Shown: in pieces, positions 47,200 to 57,239 of the stretch | How positions within the stretch are numbered: the first letter of the stretch is position 1 | How the letters are laid out: the number at the start of each line of letters is the position of its first letter | Assembly: GCA_007258455.2 (NCBI GenBank) | Contig: VDFB02262634.1 | Location: forward strand, 1-64,000 | Source: Sequoia sempervirens | Lineage: Eukaryota; Streptophyta; Pinopsida; Cupressales; Cupressaceae | DNA: 64,000 nt | Direction of reading: 5' to 3' | Position numbers and translations under genes: made by a program | The notes under the pieces: generated by a model | What the model saw: only the letters and a program-made list of their open reading frames with translations | What the model was told of the DNA's origin: nothing | The model's database searches: none

Positions 47200-48280
47200 C
47201 CTCCATCCTTAGGTGCCTCAGAGAGTTTTTCACCCTTAGATGTGTCCTTTCCTGTTGAAATTTAGTGAAGAGGAGGATAAGGTGAAAATGGAAGTATTAT
47301 TCATATCCCAAAAGGAAGCGATCCAAGCTTGGCCTTTGCTTGGCTGATAATATAAGTAAAGTTTTATGTAAGGTCTCAACTAGATCATAGTCACTAGATG
47401 TTTATGAGTCCCACTCCTATTCATTAGAGCTAGTCTCAACATGGAAATCCATTGATGCGTTGATATATTTTGAAGCACTAACCTCCCCACTTGAAAGTTC
47501 CTTGGTACTAAGAGCATTCAATTTTAATGGTTCATAACCTGGCCCTATCTTTTATGGTCACTTGGAAAGTATCAAAGGTTCTGAAATTTCATTCTTACGC
47601 AAATTGAGTCTGCTATGTCCATCATAAGCTTATTGTTTCATGATCTCAAAACCCTTACCATATTGCTTAGTTGAGATCCATTTAGGTTCAACATCTTATT
47701 CTTCCTTGTATAAGTAGGAGGTGATGTCCTCTTCATTAATAGCCTATTTACTCAACTCTCTGCATTCTATGAAGGTTGTAGTGGGAGATGCTCAAAGAGT
47801 GACCTTGGGTTTCTTTTTGATAGTAGATAGCTTACCATATGATTTTTGGAGATGCAGGTAATATTCTAACACAATAGGATGTCTTCATATGATATTCCCC
47901 ATACCCTTTATCTTTGAATTGTATCTTGGGATCGGGTGATGGGATGGTGGAAGTGGATGCTTTGGTTAAAGTGGAGGGATCAACATAATAAGATGAAATA
48001 AATGAAAAAATTCCCTAATTGATTGGCACTTGTTGTTTGGATGTCCCTCTTAGGTTGCTACAATATTAAAAAGGATTGAGATCACTAGCTATTGTGATCT
48101 CAGTGTCCTTGTGAGGAAATTTGAAGAATTTGTGATATGTGGAGGGGACGACATTTATAGCATGAATCCATGGTCAGTCAAGGAGGATTTTGTAGGGAAG
48201 ATCGAGGTCCAATACTTGGAATGTGGTATCCAATATAGCAGGCCCAACTCTTATAGGTAGTGATATGACACCCTTGGAAG
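47200..48280 (-). pseudogene. Ty3/gypsy protease and linker region, degenerate
   Basis: Around 48.28-48.06 kb the minus strand gives LPIRVGPAILDTTFQVLDLD, LPYKILLD, a stop, then PWIHAINVVPSTYH and DLNPF. This is the protease flank known from Tat/Athila-type gypsy elements (usual form LLGRPWIH..GAVPSTLHQ). Between there and RT (48.06-47.2 kb) the frame is broken many times and only the general order supports a linker. It is the same strand and order as the RT at 46.7 kb, so one element. Confidence 0.75.
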
Positions 48281-48670
48281 AGTTTTACACATCATCGTAA
48301 GCCTTTATGATAATGCTCTTTGATGAGTACTCCAAATAACCATTTGTCATTGCAATAAATACTAATGTAATAATGGTGACTAATAATATTCCCTACCAAA
48401 CATAATCCACATCAGACAATTTACAAGATTCGCAAATATAAAACATTTCAAAAGAGAAATACATAATTAGTGCTTCAATATCAAATAATTGAAAAATAGA
48501 TTCAACCCCACATTAGTATCATGCAAGATAGAGATAATCAAGTATAACATGTAGATTCCCAAGACTCAAACACCAGAATCAACACTAGATCTGATTTTCC
48601 AAATAAGCCCACATAGGAGTAACTATAGATCAATAAGAATCCTCCAAGCAGCCATGCAAATCTGTAACTA
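48281..48670. other. no recognised feature
   Basis: AT-rich text between the gypsy protease region and the copia gag. No motif, repeat or RNA gene seen. Confidence 0.5.
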
Positions 48671-48673
48671 TAT

Positions 48674-49312
48674 TCATTGGAATGTGCCCCTTTGGTTAAC
48701 ATAGAAGCATTTGTTATTATTCTTTCCTATTGAAGCATTATTTTTGTTTTGGACAAAAAAAGTGGATTCCGCAAAAGTTGAGTGAGTTTTAGAGACTCTT
48801 TTCTCTTCATCAATTAAATAAGATATCACATTCTCTAAGCTAGGGCTTGGATTCAATTTGTTTTAAGTAAACACAATATTGTCAAAACTTGAAGGCATAA
48901 TATTTAATAAAATAGTTTCAACATCATTATCATCAACTATACATTTTATTCTAGAAAGTTGATTAAGAAAAGAATGAAACATACTAATACCCTGAACAAT
49001 ACTATCACCCTCATTCATTTTCAAACCAATTTTTTTGCCTATTCCCATTTTAGCACTTGAAGCTTGTGAACCAAAGGTTTTTGTCAAATCAATATGATGT
49101 AAATATGCATCGGATAATCCAAGACCAATCACTGTTGTAGCTTTACAATCTTTTGCTGCCCATTTTAATTGTTTATCTACATCTTGTGGTTTTTTAATAG
49201 TTACATTAACAATCTCTGATTTCATATCTACATCTTGTGGTTTTTTATTAGATCCATCAAGCTCTTTCGGTAATATTCTGCAAATGGATACGAATTTAAC
49301 ATTAGAATCCAC
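48674..49312 (-). pseudogene. Ty1/copia gag, degenerate
   Basis: Minus strand: WAAKDCKATTVIGLGLSD, KMNEGDSIVQGISMFHSFLN, IMPSSFDNIVFT (to 48863), a stop, then SLENVISYLIDEEKR and STFFVQNK (to 48674). This is the UBN2/gag layout of plant copia elements (usual: ..GLSDS..H, K..EG.S...H...F..L, LP.S.....). An internal duplication repeats KPQDVD. The family differs from the copia at 20.8-34.3 kb. No LTRs assigned. Confidence 0.82.
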
Positions 49313-49645
49313 GGTTTAGTGACTCTCATTAATTCGGCAAATGAAAGCTTAACTATATGAGAAGCAAATGAGTATGAATAAACCTTTGTCTGTGTTAGAG
49401 AAAACCGCCAGATGCATGGCATAATCAATGTTAAGTGTGACAGATATTGTGGCATTTAGGAAAGCAGTCCTTTCTGCAGTGTCGATTGAACAATAAATTT
49501 GATGATTCGATGATGTTAAAATTGAGAAAACAGTATAATAGGAAGCTAAGAAGAATAGTCAATCTTAATAAAACCAGAATTAAAAACTAAACATGTTTAT
49601 CTATAAACTTATTAATCAGATAAGGAGGTTTTAACCCTGTTTTAC

Positions 49646-49722
49646 CATTTCTACCCCACCACGAGCTGTCACTTCTTTGAATAGAAGATGGACATCCAAA
49701 TCCTTCTCCTATTATCGGGATA
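49646..49722 (-). pseudogene. ARID-domain exon relic (ARID-HMG type)
   Basis: Minus strand after a GTGCAG acceptor reads IPIIGE, then in another frame KDLDVHLLFKEVTARGGVEM, ending at a GTAAAA donor. This is the ARID core of plant ARID-HMG proteins (usual text IPVIGGKELDLHVLYVEVTRRGG..). A small indel between the two parts breaks the frame. The ARID domain binds AT-rich DNA. The matching HMG exons lie on the same strand, downstream, at 20.1-20.65 kb. Short length is the main weakness, but about 20 consecutive fitting residues make the match strong. Confidence 0.65.
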
Positions 49723-50420
49723 CTGCACATTGAAAACTTCAGTAAGTTAAATGAGATTCACCTTGCCAGGTTCGGTTAAATTTGCTTCGATACAAGTTAA
49801 CCACACAAATGTCTTAAAGATTAAGAATGAAACAATTTAAGGACATCCTAACCATCAAAAGGTTGCATTTAACAGATACGGAAATAGTGATCACAAGCAT
49901 AATTGAACATATTTATTACTAGCAATTAGAAAATAAAGAACATATATCGATGTTTGCTAACAAAAACTAGTATATCCTAGAAAAGAATAGAAAAAGCATA
50001 TGCTTTTCCATGCAAAAGCATAGTATATAAGATCAATATACCAAATGAAGTGACATGGAATTCACGCTGTACAATGTTTGACTCCAGAACGTGGTAAACT
50101 ATTAAAAAAACTATAGTTACAAGTTAGCATGGTCATCCACTGATGGCAGGCTTTTCCATAACATTGTCAAATACCAGCCATTGTAATGCCCAATAATCAA
50201 AATTCATGCACATCATGAAAGACGTCAATAGTGTTGGCAGTTTCTTTGCCGCCTGTAATGGCCATGGCTCTCCAGAAGTTCTTTGCTTTCCACAATAATT
50301 TGAGGGGTTTCACAAATTTCCAACACTAAAACTTGAATGGTGCTTCTGCCAATGTCCATCGAGCATTCTGGATGCATTATCATGGTAGAATAATTTAGAA
50401 TAGAGAAACCCTAAAGGAAA
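49723..50420. other. no recognised gene
   Basis: I looked here for a more N-terminal ARID exon on the minus strand and found none I would defend. No repeat with other parts of the window. Confidence 0.45.
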
Positions 50421-50462
50421 CATTTATAGAGGTGCCAGATTGGATGCAAATTCTAGTACTCA

Positions 50463-50820
50463 TGAAAGAGATGTCCCTGGCTAGAACCAAAGAGCATCAT
50501 GGTGTCAATGAAAGAAATAAACAAGAGCTAGTATTCTCCAAAGGCTGATTGGTCCCAAATATAAACTACCGAAATGCCTTGTATGAAATAAAAACTAGAG
50601 TAGCGACTCGAGAGAAAATCAACACATGGATGAAAGATACTACTAGCAGTTGCACAAAAATCGCGTACAACGGATTAGCCGATAGGCTGATTCAGATGAA
50701 AAGCATCGCTGCAAGTGTTATCGAATAATTCAGTCTGGAGGTCGACCGCGAGTGGAAGGATCCCAAGTATGTTGCAATGATCGCGGCTAAAATGGACAAT
50801 GGACTTATTCGTACGCGTGG
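50463..50820 (+). pseudogene. unrecognised coding-like relic
   Basis: One plus-strand frame reads almost continuously for ~115 codons with only two stops. Pieces are NALYEIKTRVATREKINTWM, IAYNGLADRLIQMKSIAAS and REWKDPKYVAMIAAKMDNGL. The higher GC, mixed residue use and clustering of charged residues look like real protein rather than AT-rich noise. I cannot name the family. It lies opposite to and downstream of KIN-14 exons on the other strand. Confidence 0.35.
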
Positions 50821-51002
50821 TAAAAAGACTGGAAAAGATCCCCTTTTTGGAAGCTCTGGCTTAGTCTGATTTCACCATTGCTTAAATGTAGTAAAAAAGT
50901 CTTCCAAAAAATGATTATTGAAAGAATCTTTTTGCCACACAACGCATAACTACAAACTAAGTGGTGCTTATAACAGAAGGAGTGTAGATGAGTGATCATT
51001 AC

Positions 51003-51406
51003 CTCTCTCTCACACTCTGCTTTTGAAAGTTTTTCTTGGAGTGAGAAGCATGTTTCCCTAAACTCAGCTATGGTCATTTGCAGCTCTTCTTCCTTTTTCT
51101 TCATTCCATCCTCTGATCATGCATAAAATAGTAAAATTACCACATCCAACCAAATGAAAAATAAATCAAGAAAAGTTTGGATCTGCAAAAAGAAGCTAAA
51201 AAGATAAGGAAATTGGCAAGGCCTCTAAATCCCCAAAAGAAAAAGAAGGAAAAAAAGAAACCTGCTTCTTTGCGCTCTGTTTTCTCAGTTAGCAGATCCT
51301 TTTGCAGCTGTTCCTTCTCTGTAACATAACTTTCTTCCAGCTCCTAAAACCAGCGAATGCAAGCACGGAGTTTCTTGATGTACTCTGCCATTTGTTCGCA
51401 TTTTCC
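51003..51406 (-). pseudogene. KIN-14 (ATK/KatA type) minus-end kinesin, two exons
   Basis: Exon 51406-51263 (acceptor AAACAG) reads CEQMAEYIKKLRACIRWF, a TAG, then ELEESYVTEKEQLQ, a very close fit to the coiled-coil stalk of plant ATK-type kinesins (usual ..YIKKLR.CIRWFQELE..Y). A GT donor at 51262 and AG acceptor at 51113 bound an intron. Exon 51112-51003 continues in matching phase with KKKEEELQMTIAEFRET and LQEKLSKAECERE before a GTAATG donor. KIN-14 motors move toward microtubule minus ends in the spindle. The motor domain is absent from the window and the Gln-to-stop change inactivates this copy. Confidence 0.8.
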
Positions 51407-53162
51407 CTGTTTAAACCACAGACCATCCTATTCTTTGGGTCCGTAATAAAAAAAAGTTCAAAACTGGCTAAAAATAAGGTCAATAGGTGGTCATATTTAC
51501 CCTATTAAAAGTACAAATTATTATAATGTAGTCTATGTGCATTCTTCAAGGTCTTAAATTTTAGTCGAGCAAAAGCTGAAAATAAGCTCAGTAATCATTC
51601 ACATTTGCCATGTATAAGTTACTAACCAGCACAATCCAATCCCTACACATTCTTAGAGGCCTCGATCAGAACAAATAGGTGAAAATAAGCTTGAAAAATG
51701 TCATCACTTCCCTTATTTAAACTGAAGAATGTTACAATCCATTCCCCACTATTTTTTGGAGCCCTAATCAAACATTAAAAAATTTGAAAACTGCCGAAAG
51801 TAACCTTGACAATTTTGGGACACATATCTGGAATCAATTACATTAAAAGCAGCTGAAAATTAACTTTGATAATTAATAACTATTCACATTTGCAATGATT
51901 GGGCCTCAAATCATGATGATCTGATCCTTGCATCCTCGGGGGCCTTAATCAAACAACTAATAGCTAGAAGCAGCTGAAGCCTGAAATTAAACTCCATTGA
52001 TGTTCAAATTTACCTTGTTTAAAAATTTAAACCACATACCACCATAATCCAACCCCTATCATTCATTTTCTAAGTTTCCTGTGTCTTGAACAAATGATGC
52101 AAATACCTGAAAACAAGCTCAACAGTAGTTCACAATTGGCATATTTAAACTTAAACAGTTGCAATTCAATTCTTACATAACCTGAAAGTCCTCAATCAAA
52201 CAATTAATAGCTAAAACCAGCTGAAAATATTTTTTATAATTTTTTGTTTTTCCTGCTTGAAACTATATACAATTGCAATACAATTCCTACACAGTCTTTC
52301 AGACATTAACTAAAAGATAGCTTAAAACAGCTAAAATTGCGCTCAGAAAATGCTACATAACTCTGATTAGATGACAAACCATCATAATCCACTCCCTCCA
52401 AATTGTTTGAGGCCTTAATTAAAAAACAAACAACGGAAGATAAGTTTGATAGGAGTTCACATTTGCCTGGTTTAAACCACTTATCATCACAATATCACAA
52501 CTCTGCAGATTCTTCGATATCTAAACGAAACAATAGCTAAAAACAAGCTCTAAAAGTGTTCACTATTCACTTCTGCGTAAACTACGAACTGTTATAATCT
52601 AATATTAGAGGTTCTTTGAAGACATGGTTCGAAGCTCAAAACAAGCTCAACAATTTTTCACATTTGCCATGCAAATCATCACAACCCAACCCATACACAT
52701 TATTCAAGACGTAAATGCAACAAGAAAAATCTGAAAACAGGTGAGGATAAGTTCAATAATAACGCACATATGACCTGTTTAACCAGCATACTATCACAAT
52801 TCAAATCCTATGAATTCCTGGACATCTAAACGAAACCATAGCAGAAATAAGCTCTATAAGTGTTCGCAATTTTCCCTGCTTAAACTGCAAACCCCTAAAC
52901 ATTCTTGACGATCTAAACGAGACAAGAGCTGAAAAAAAGCTCGATAATATTTCACAATTTGCTCTGCATAAAGTACAAACAGCCATTCTAATCCATAAGC
53001 ATTCTTTAAGGACTTAATCAAACAAGAAACAAGCTTCACAATTGTTCACATTTTCCCTCTTTAAACCACTGTCTACTCTCTAAACTTAATCAAACAAGAA
53101 ACAGCCAAAAACAAGCTTCACAATTGTTCACATTTTCCCTGTTTAAACCACAGTCTACTCTC
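51407..53162. repeat. degenerate ~100-125-bp tandem array
   Basis: About 15 units share, in order, TTTAAACCACA, CCATCACAATCCAATYCC, ACACATTCTT, GGCCTTAATCAAACAA, AGCTGAAAAYAAGCTCA and TTCACATTTGCCCTG. The unit edge coincides with the splice acceptor of the KIN-14 exon at 51406. On the other side the array touches the first BAHD codons. Many small open frames (for example 52801-53039) are by-products. Confidence 0.8.
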
Positions 53163-53875
53163 TAAACATTCTGCAATGCTTACTTTATGAAATCGTGGGC
53201 AGAGTGCAGCAGAAGCCTTCCTCTTTCGAAACCCCCCCTCCACATTAGGACAATGTTCAAAGCAGAACACGAGACGGTGGTGGGGATATCTTACGAGGCC
53301 CATCAAGGTATTAACGGGGCGCAGATTTACAAGTTTATGCGAGACGACACAAAAGGAATTAGTTCTACCAATCCACAGAAGCATGAAAATAGCATCCGGA
53401 AACTGGTGGATCAGAAAACAGAGACCGTATACAAAACGTTTTGTTTTACAGGAGAGAGAATTGCAGCTTTGAAAGAGCGAACGGGGGCGTCTACTTATTT
53501 GTTGCAGTGGCCGCACAGTTCTGGAGATGCGTAATCAAAGCTCAGGAGCTACCAGAGGAGGAGCCCGTTCATTTCTGTGTGCCGGCTGATTGCAGAGGTC
53601 GTGTGAAACCGCCTCTGCCTCCAACATATTTTGGAAACTGCTTGATTTGGTGCGTGGCCAAAACTCTAGCCGAGAAACTGGAGAAGGAGGACATCCGCTT
53701 CGCTGCTGGTGTCATCGAGGAGCTTATCTCTGTCTGCACTACAAGAAACTACCAGGAATGACCGAAGCTATCAACGACTTGCACTGTTCCGTTTATCGGT
53801 CGGCAGTTCCGGGCGTCAGACTGGGGGAAATCCCGGTGGGGTTCCCCCACGTAAATAGCCTATCGGCTAATTAGA
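53163..53875 (+). pseudogene. BAHD acyltransferase, C-terminal fragment
   Basis: Starts with NAYFMKSWAECSR, the stretch that follows the HXXXDG catalytic motif in BAHD enzymes, then PPLHIRTMFKAE. After a frame change near 53.49 kb come FVAVAAQFWRCVIKA, VPADCRGRVKPPLPPTYFGN and RFAAGVIEELI. A second change near 53.75 kb leads to ASDWGKSRWGSPT, perhaps a worn DFGWG region. BAHD enzymes transfer acyl groups from CoA to alcohols or amines in specialised metabolism. The N-terminal half with HXXXD is missing: the tandem array sits where it or an intron should be. Inactive. Confidence 0.8.
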
Positions 53876-53879
53876 CATA

Positions 53880-54920
53880 TGAAAACAGGATAAGGATACG
53901 AAAGTATTGATGAAGATGGAACGTGAAAAGAAAAGATTATGGAACTGCAAGTTAATTATATATCCTGTTCCTTAGACACATTAGTACAACTTTGAAGAAG
54001 TTAATATTGCTTAGATTTGATGAAGATGGCAAAGGAGAAGAAAGAGGTTAATGGAAGTTCAAGTTTATTAATTAGCTTATTCTTTGTATCTTTTTTCCTG
54101 CGGTCCCATGTGCAGGTATTGAGTCTTGAGTCCTAGAAAACATTTTAGTTCTATTTGAATCTTTTGTTACTTAAGTATCTATTTTTTCATTGTGTATGCA
54201 TAATAATTGTGCATCTTATATAAACTAGCCTAGCGAGGCAATTGATGATTTGATGGAGTGTTGTATATATTGAACTTCTAAGGTATTACTGCTTCTGAAA
54301 CCTGTTGCAACTAGTAGATAAGTGACTTCCATAAACCTTTTGTTTATGTTAACTGAATAGCATTCTCTTCAAAAAAAAAAGAAACAAAACAATAATGTTG
54401 CATCTTCAAAAACATACTTGGAAGGGGTAAGGGAGGAGGTGCACCTCGAGCTAAATGGTTTGGGAAGTATGTATCTACAGGAAGCAGGTTATTATGGAAG
54501 GAGGTCTGTATATGTACATTGCCAGAGAATGGGCACATGACTGGTTATGTTCTAACAGAATAATAAGCAGACCCCCACATGCCAATGCAAACCCATGGTA
54601 AAAAATTGGCATAATGCAAAACACAATTTAAATAACTTACTCTGCTGATGGAGTATATGCATATGGCAGCTTAAACTTTCCCATAGCATAGTAAGTATAT
54701 CCTCGCATGCCAGGTCAAACCAATGGCAAATAATTGTTAGTATGCAATACGGAGTTGAACATAATATCCTCAGTATATACTTAAAATGAACGTGAGCTTT
54801 ACATAACCGTACCTTCTTGATGAGCAACTTTCATGAAGAGAACACCACATACGATATGATGTTTTAAAGGTGTCTTGGCAGGTACTGCCTAATCACCGAG
54901 TGTTCGTTGGAATCGCGATG
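53880..54920. other. no recognised gene
   Basis: AT-rich text. A weak ~130-bp direct duplication may exist at 54.57-54.83 kb (ATGCCA..CAAACC..ATGG..AAA..TTG in both halves). No coding match. Confidence 0.4.
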
Positions 54921-55129
54921 CATATATGCATATATAAAAATGTTTATAGACATACAAATATATAGTAATACAGAGGAAATATATGGATAATATAACGTGT
55001 AAATGACCAGAGAGGATACTGTGATAGTGCATAAATGGGATATCAAGAAGAAACATTAAACCAAAATTCAAAATACTTACAATAATTTGGTTCTGTTTTT
55101 AAGACGAGGGGGAATGTTGTTGGGACGAT

Positions 55130-55703
55130 AAGTAAGCGTGGGATTCGAACCAGGACTCTAATGACTCCACGGGATCTTCAATCTTATGGATCCAACTCTC
55201 TGCCCTTCCAAGGCTACCAGGGCACGATTTGCATCTCCCGCATCAAAAAATGTTATGAATCATATCCTATCATTCATTCGGACTATAATCCACCTTTTTT
55301 TTTACTGTGCCTGCAGTACAAAGAAAAAAAAAAAAAAAAAAATCTTTGAGAAACAATAATGTAACAGACTGTAAATCTATTTAATATGTAAGTTTGATCA
55401 ACCAAAAATGAAGCTGAAAAAATAAATCTACATGCCATATTGTTGAAAAATTTCTTGCAAAAGATTGTTAGAAATGGTGGCATCCATGTTGAATGCCACC
55501 AGTTTGCTTTGGTTCCCTTGTGGAGAAGAGCCTGTTGTGTGAGCAGGTGCTATGGTGGGTGAGTTCCAAGGCAACTGGGAAGCAATATAAAAAGGGTAAT
55601 TGGAACGAATTGGATATGCAGCCGGGTAGAATTCGGGGGCAAAAGGATTAAGTTTATTTATATGCGCGAGGATTCCAGAGGCTCCCTTATTGCTTGCTTC
55701 CAT
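55130..55703 (-). pseudogene. TERMINAL EAR1/Mei2-like RRM fragment, left (inverted) arm
   Basis: Minus-strand exon one 55703-55436 (MEASNKG, LNPFAPEFYPAAYP, SKLVAFNMDATISNNLL), GC donor, then acceptor CTGCAG and exon two from 55310. Exon two is disrupted: TVKKKVDYSPNE followed by a stop and further indels. It is more diverged than the other two copies, so this arm is either older or freer of conversion. Confidence 0.65.
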
Positions 55704-55895
55704 TGCTTTTTCGCACGCTGTCACTGATATAACTAAACCAGTAACAAGTAAAAGAAAAGCCTCAAGGAATCAAAAGTGAGATAGAACTCCCACTGTACTT
55801 TTAACTCTCACAAGTCTTCTTACTTTTGATTCCTTGAGGCTTTGCTTTTGCTTGTTACTGGTTTAGTTATATCAGTGACAGCGAGAGAGAAAGCT

Positions 55896-56452
55896 ATGGA
55901 AGCAAGCAATATAGGAACCTCTGGAACCCTCACGCATACAAATAAACTTAATCCTTTCGCCCCTGAATTCTACCCAGCTGCACATCCAATTCGTTCCAGT
56001 TACCCTTTTTATGTTGCTTCCCAGTTGCCATTGAGCTCACCCACCATAGCACCTGCTCACCCAACAGGTTCTTCTCCTCAAGGGAACCAAAGCAAACTGG
56101 TGGCATTCAACATGGATGCCACCATTTCTAACAACCTTTTGCGAGAAATTTTCCAACAATATGGTATGTAGATCTATTTTTTCAGCTTTATTTTGGTTTA
56201 TCAAACTTACATATGAAATACAGTCGGTTACATTATTGTTTCTCAAACATTTTTTTTTTTGTTTGTACTGCAGGCACAGTAATACTAGTGGATTACAGTC
56301 CGAATGACGATAGGATAAGATTCATAACATTTTTTGCTGCGGGAGATGCAAATCGTGCCCTGGCAGCCTTGGAGGGGCAGAGAGTTAGATCCATAAGATT
56401 GAAGATCTGGCAGAGTCATTGTAGTCCTGGTCCAAATCCCGCGCTTACTTAG
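55896..56452 (+). pseudogene. TERMINAL EAR1/Mei2-like RRM fragment, copy B
   Basis: Exon one 55896-56163 (MEASNIG, LNPFAPEFYPAAHP, LVAFNMDATISNNLL), a normal GT donor (GTATGT), acceptor CTGCAG, exon two 56274-56452 (TVILVDYSPNDDRIRF, DANRALAALEGQ, RLKIWQS, TAG). This is the only copy of the three with both standard splice signals and open exons. It would give a ~148-residue protein with a PAM2-like motif and one RRM. Still a fragment compared with family members of several hundred residues. Whether it is expressed is unknown. Confidence 0.65.
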
Positions 56453-57239
56453 CGTCCCAACAATATTCCCCCTCGTCTTCGAAAATAGGACCAAATTATC
56501 CTACGTATTTTGAATTTTGGTTTAATGTTTCTTCTTTATATCCTGTTTATGCACTATCATAGTATCCTCTCTGGTCATTTACACATTATATTATCCATAT
56601 ATTGCCTCTGTATTACTATATATTTGTATGTCTATAAACATTTTTATATATGCACATATGTATCATAAATGAGAAAGAGAAGCAGAACCAAGAGCAGCAA
56701 AATCCTAATGAACACCAGCAAGAGCAGCAGCAGCATAATCGACAGGAACATCAGCAAGAGAAGTAACATCTATGTGAAAATCAGCAGCAAAAGCAACCCG
56801 AATGTAAGCAAAAGCAGCAAGACCGTCCATACCAAGAGCGGCAGCAACACTTGAGAACACAATCAACAAAATTCATATCAATATCAACAAAAGGAAGAGC
56901 AGACGTAGGCAAACAAGGGGAACAACAACACCCACACCAAGATCAGTATAGCATTTTTTATTTATAATCTAAAAAAACTTAGGCAATAAAGATCGAGTTT
57001 GCGAAATTGAGTTCATAACATTTTTGTTTTACAATTTTATTGGTCTTTTTTTGGAGTGATTTATCTGCCATTTTTAATTAATGTTTGATATCTCAGAATG
57101 CAATTATTATTGAGAAAGTTAAAATTTTGAAATTATTTTGAAAAAGTTTTAAAAACAGTTACACAGTGTGATTTAAAAAACTTTATTGAGACTAGAACAT
57201 GACCTTAAAGTGTTGATGAGGTTAAAAGTAAAATATATT

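Larger units (their letters stand above)
54921..56660. repeat. long inverted repeat of TEL-like fragment
   Basis: Left arm 54921-55777 and right arm 55822-56660 are reverse complements along nearly their whole length. A 44-bp spacer separates them (55778-55821). The inner ~180 bases of each arm are almost identical, while the outer parts of the left arm have drifted more. Both arms contain the two-exon RRM fragment. If transcribed through, the RNA would fold into a hairpin of about 840 base pairs. Confidence 0.88.

Noticed and set aside
50677..50691. ATTAGCCGATAGGCT, reverse complement of the core shared by 1.94 and 53.86 kb
   Set aside because: Only 14-15 bases match and the flanks differ. 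In 64 kb several exact 14-base matches between random positions are expected, so this is not counted as a third copy.
51289..51508. Frames on both strands across the KIN-14 exon
   Set aside because: Out of frame with the conserved kinesin reading; shadows.
52801..53516. Several 60-130-codon minus frames in and beyond the tandem array
   Set aside because: They follow the array repeat or lie antisense to the BAHD fragment.
55135..55165. GGTTCGAATCCC-like text (minus strand), resembling a tRNA B box
   Set aside because: It lies at the end of RRM exon two and has no A box at a tRNA-like distance, no cloverleaf and no conserved match in copies A and B (GGTCCAAATCCC). Treated as chance.
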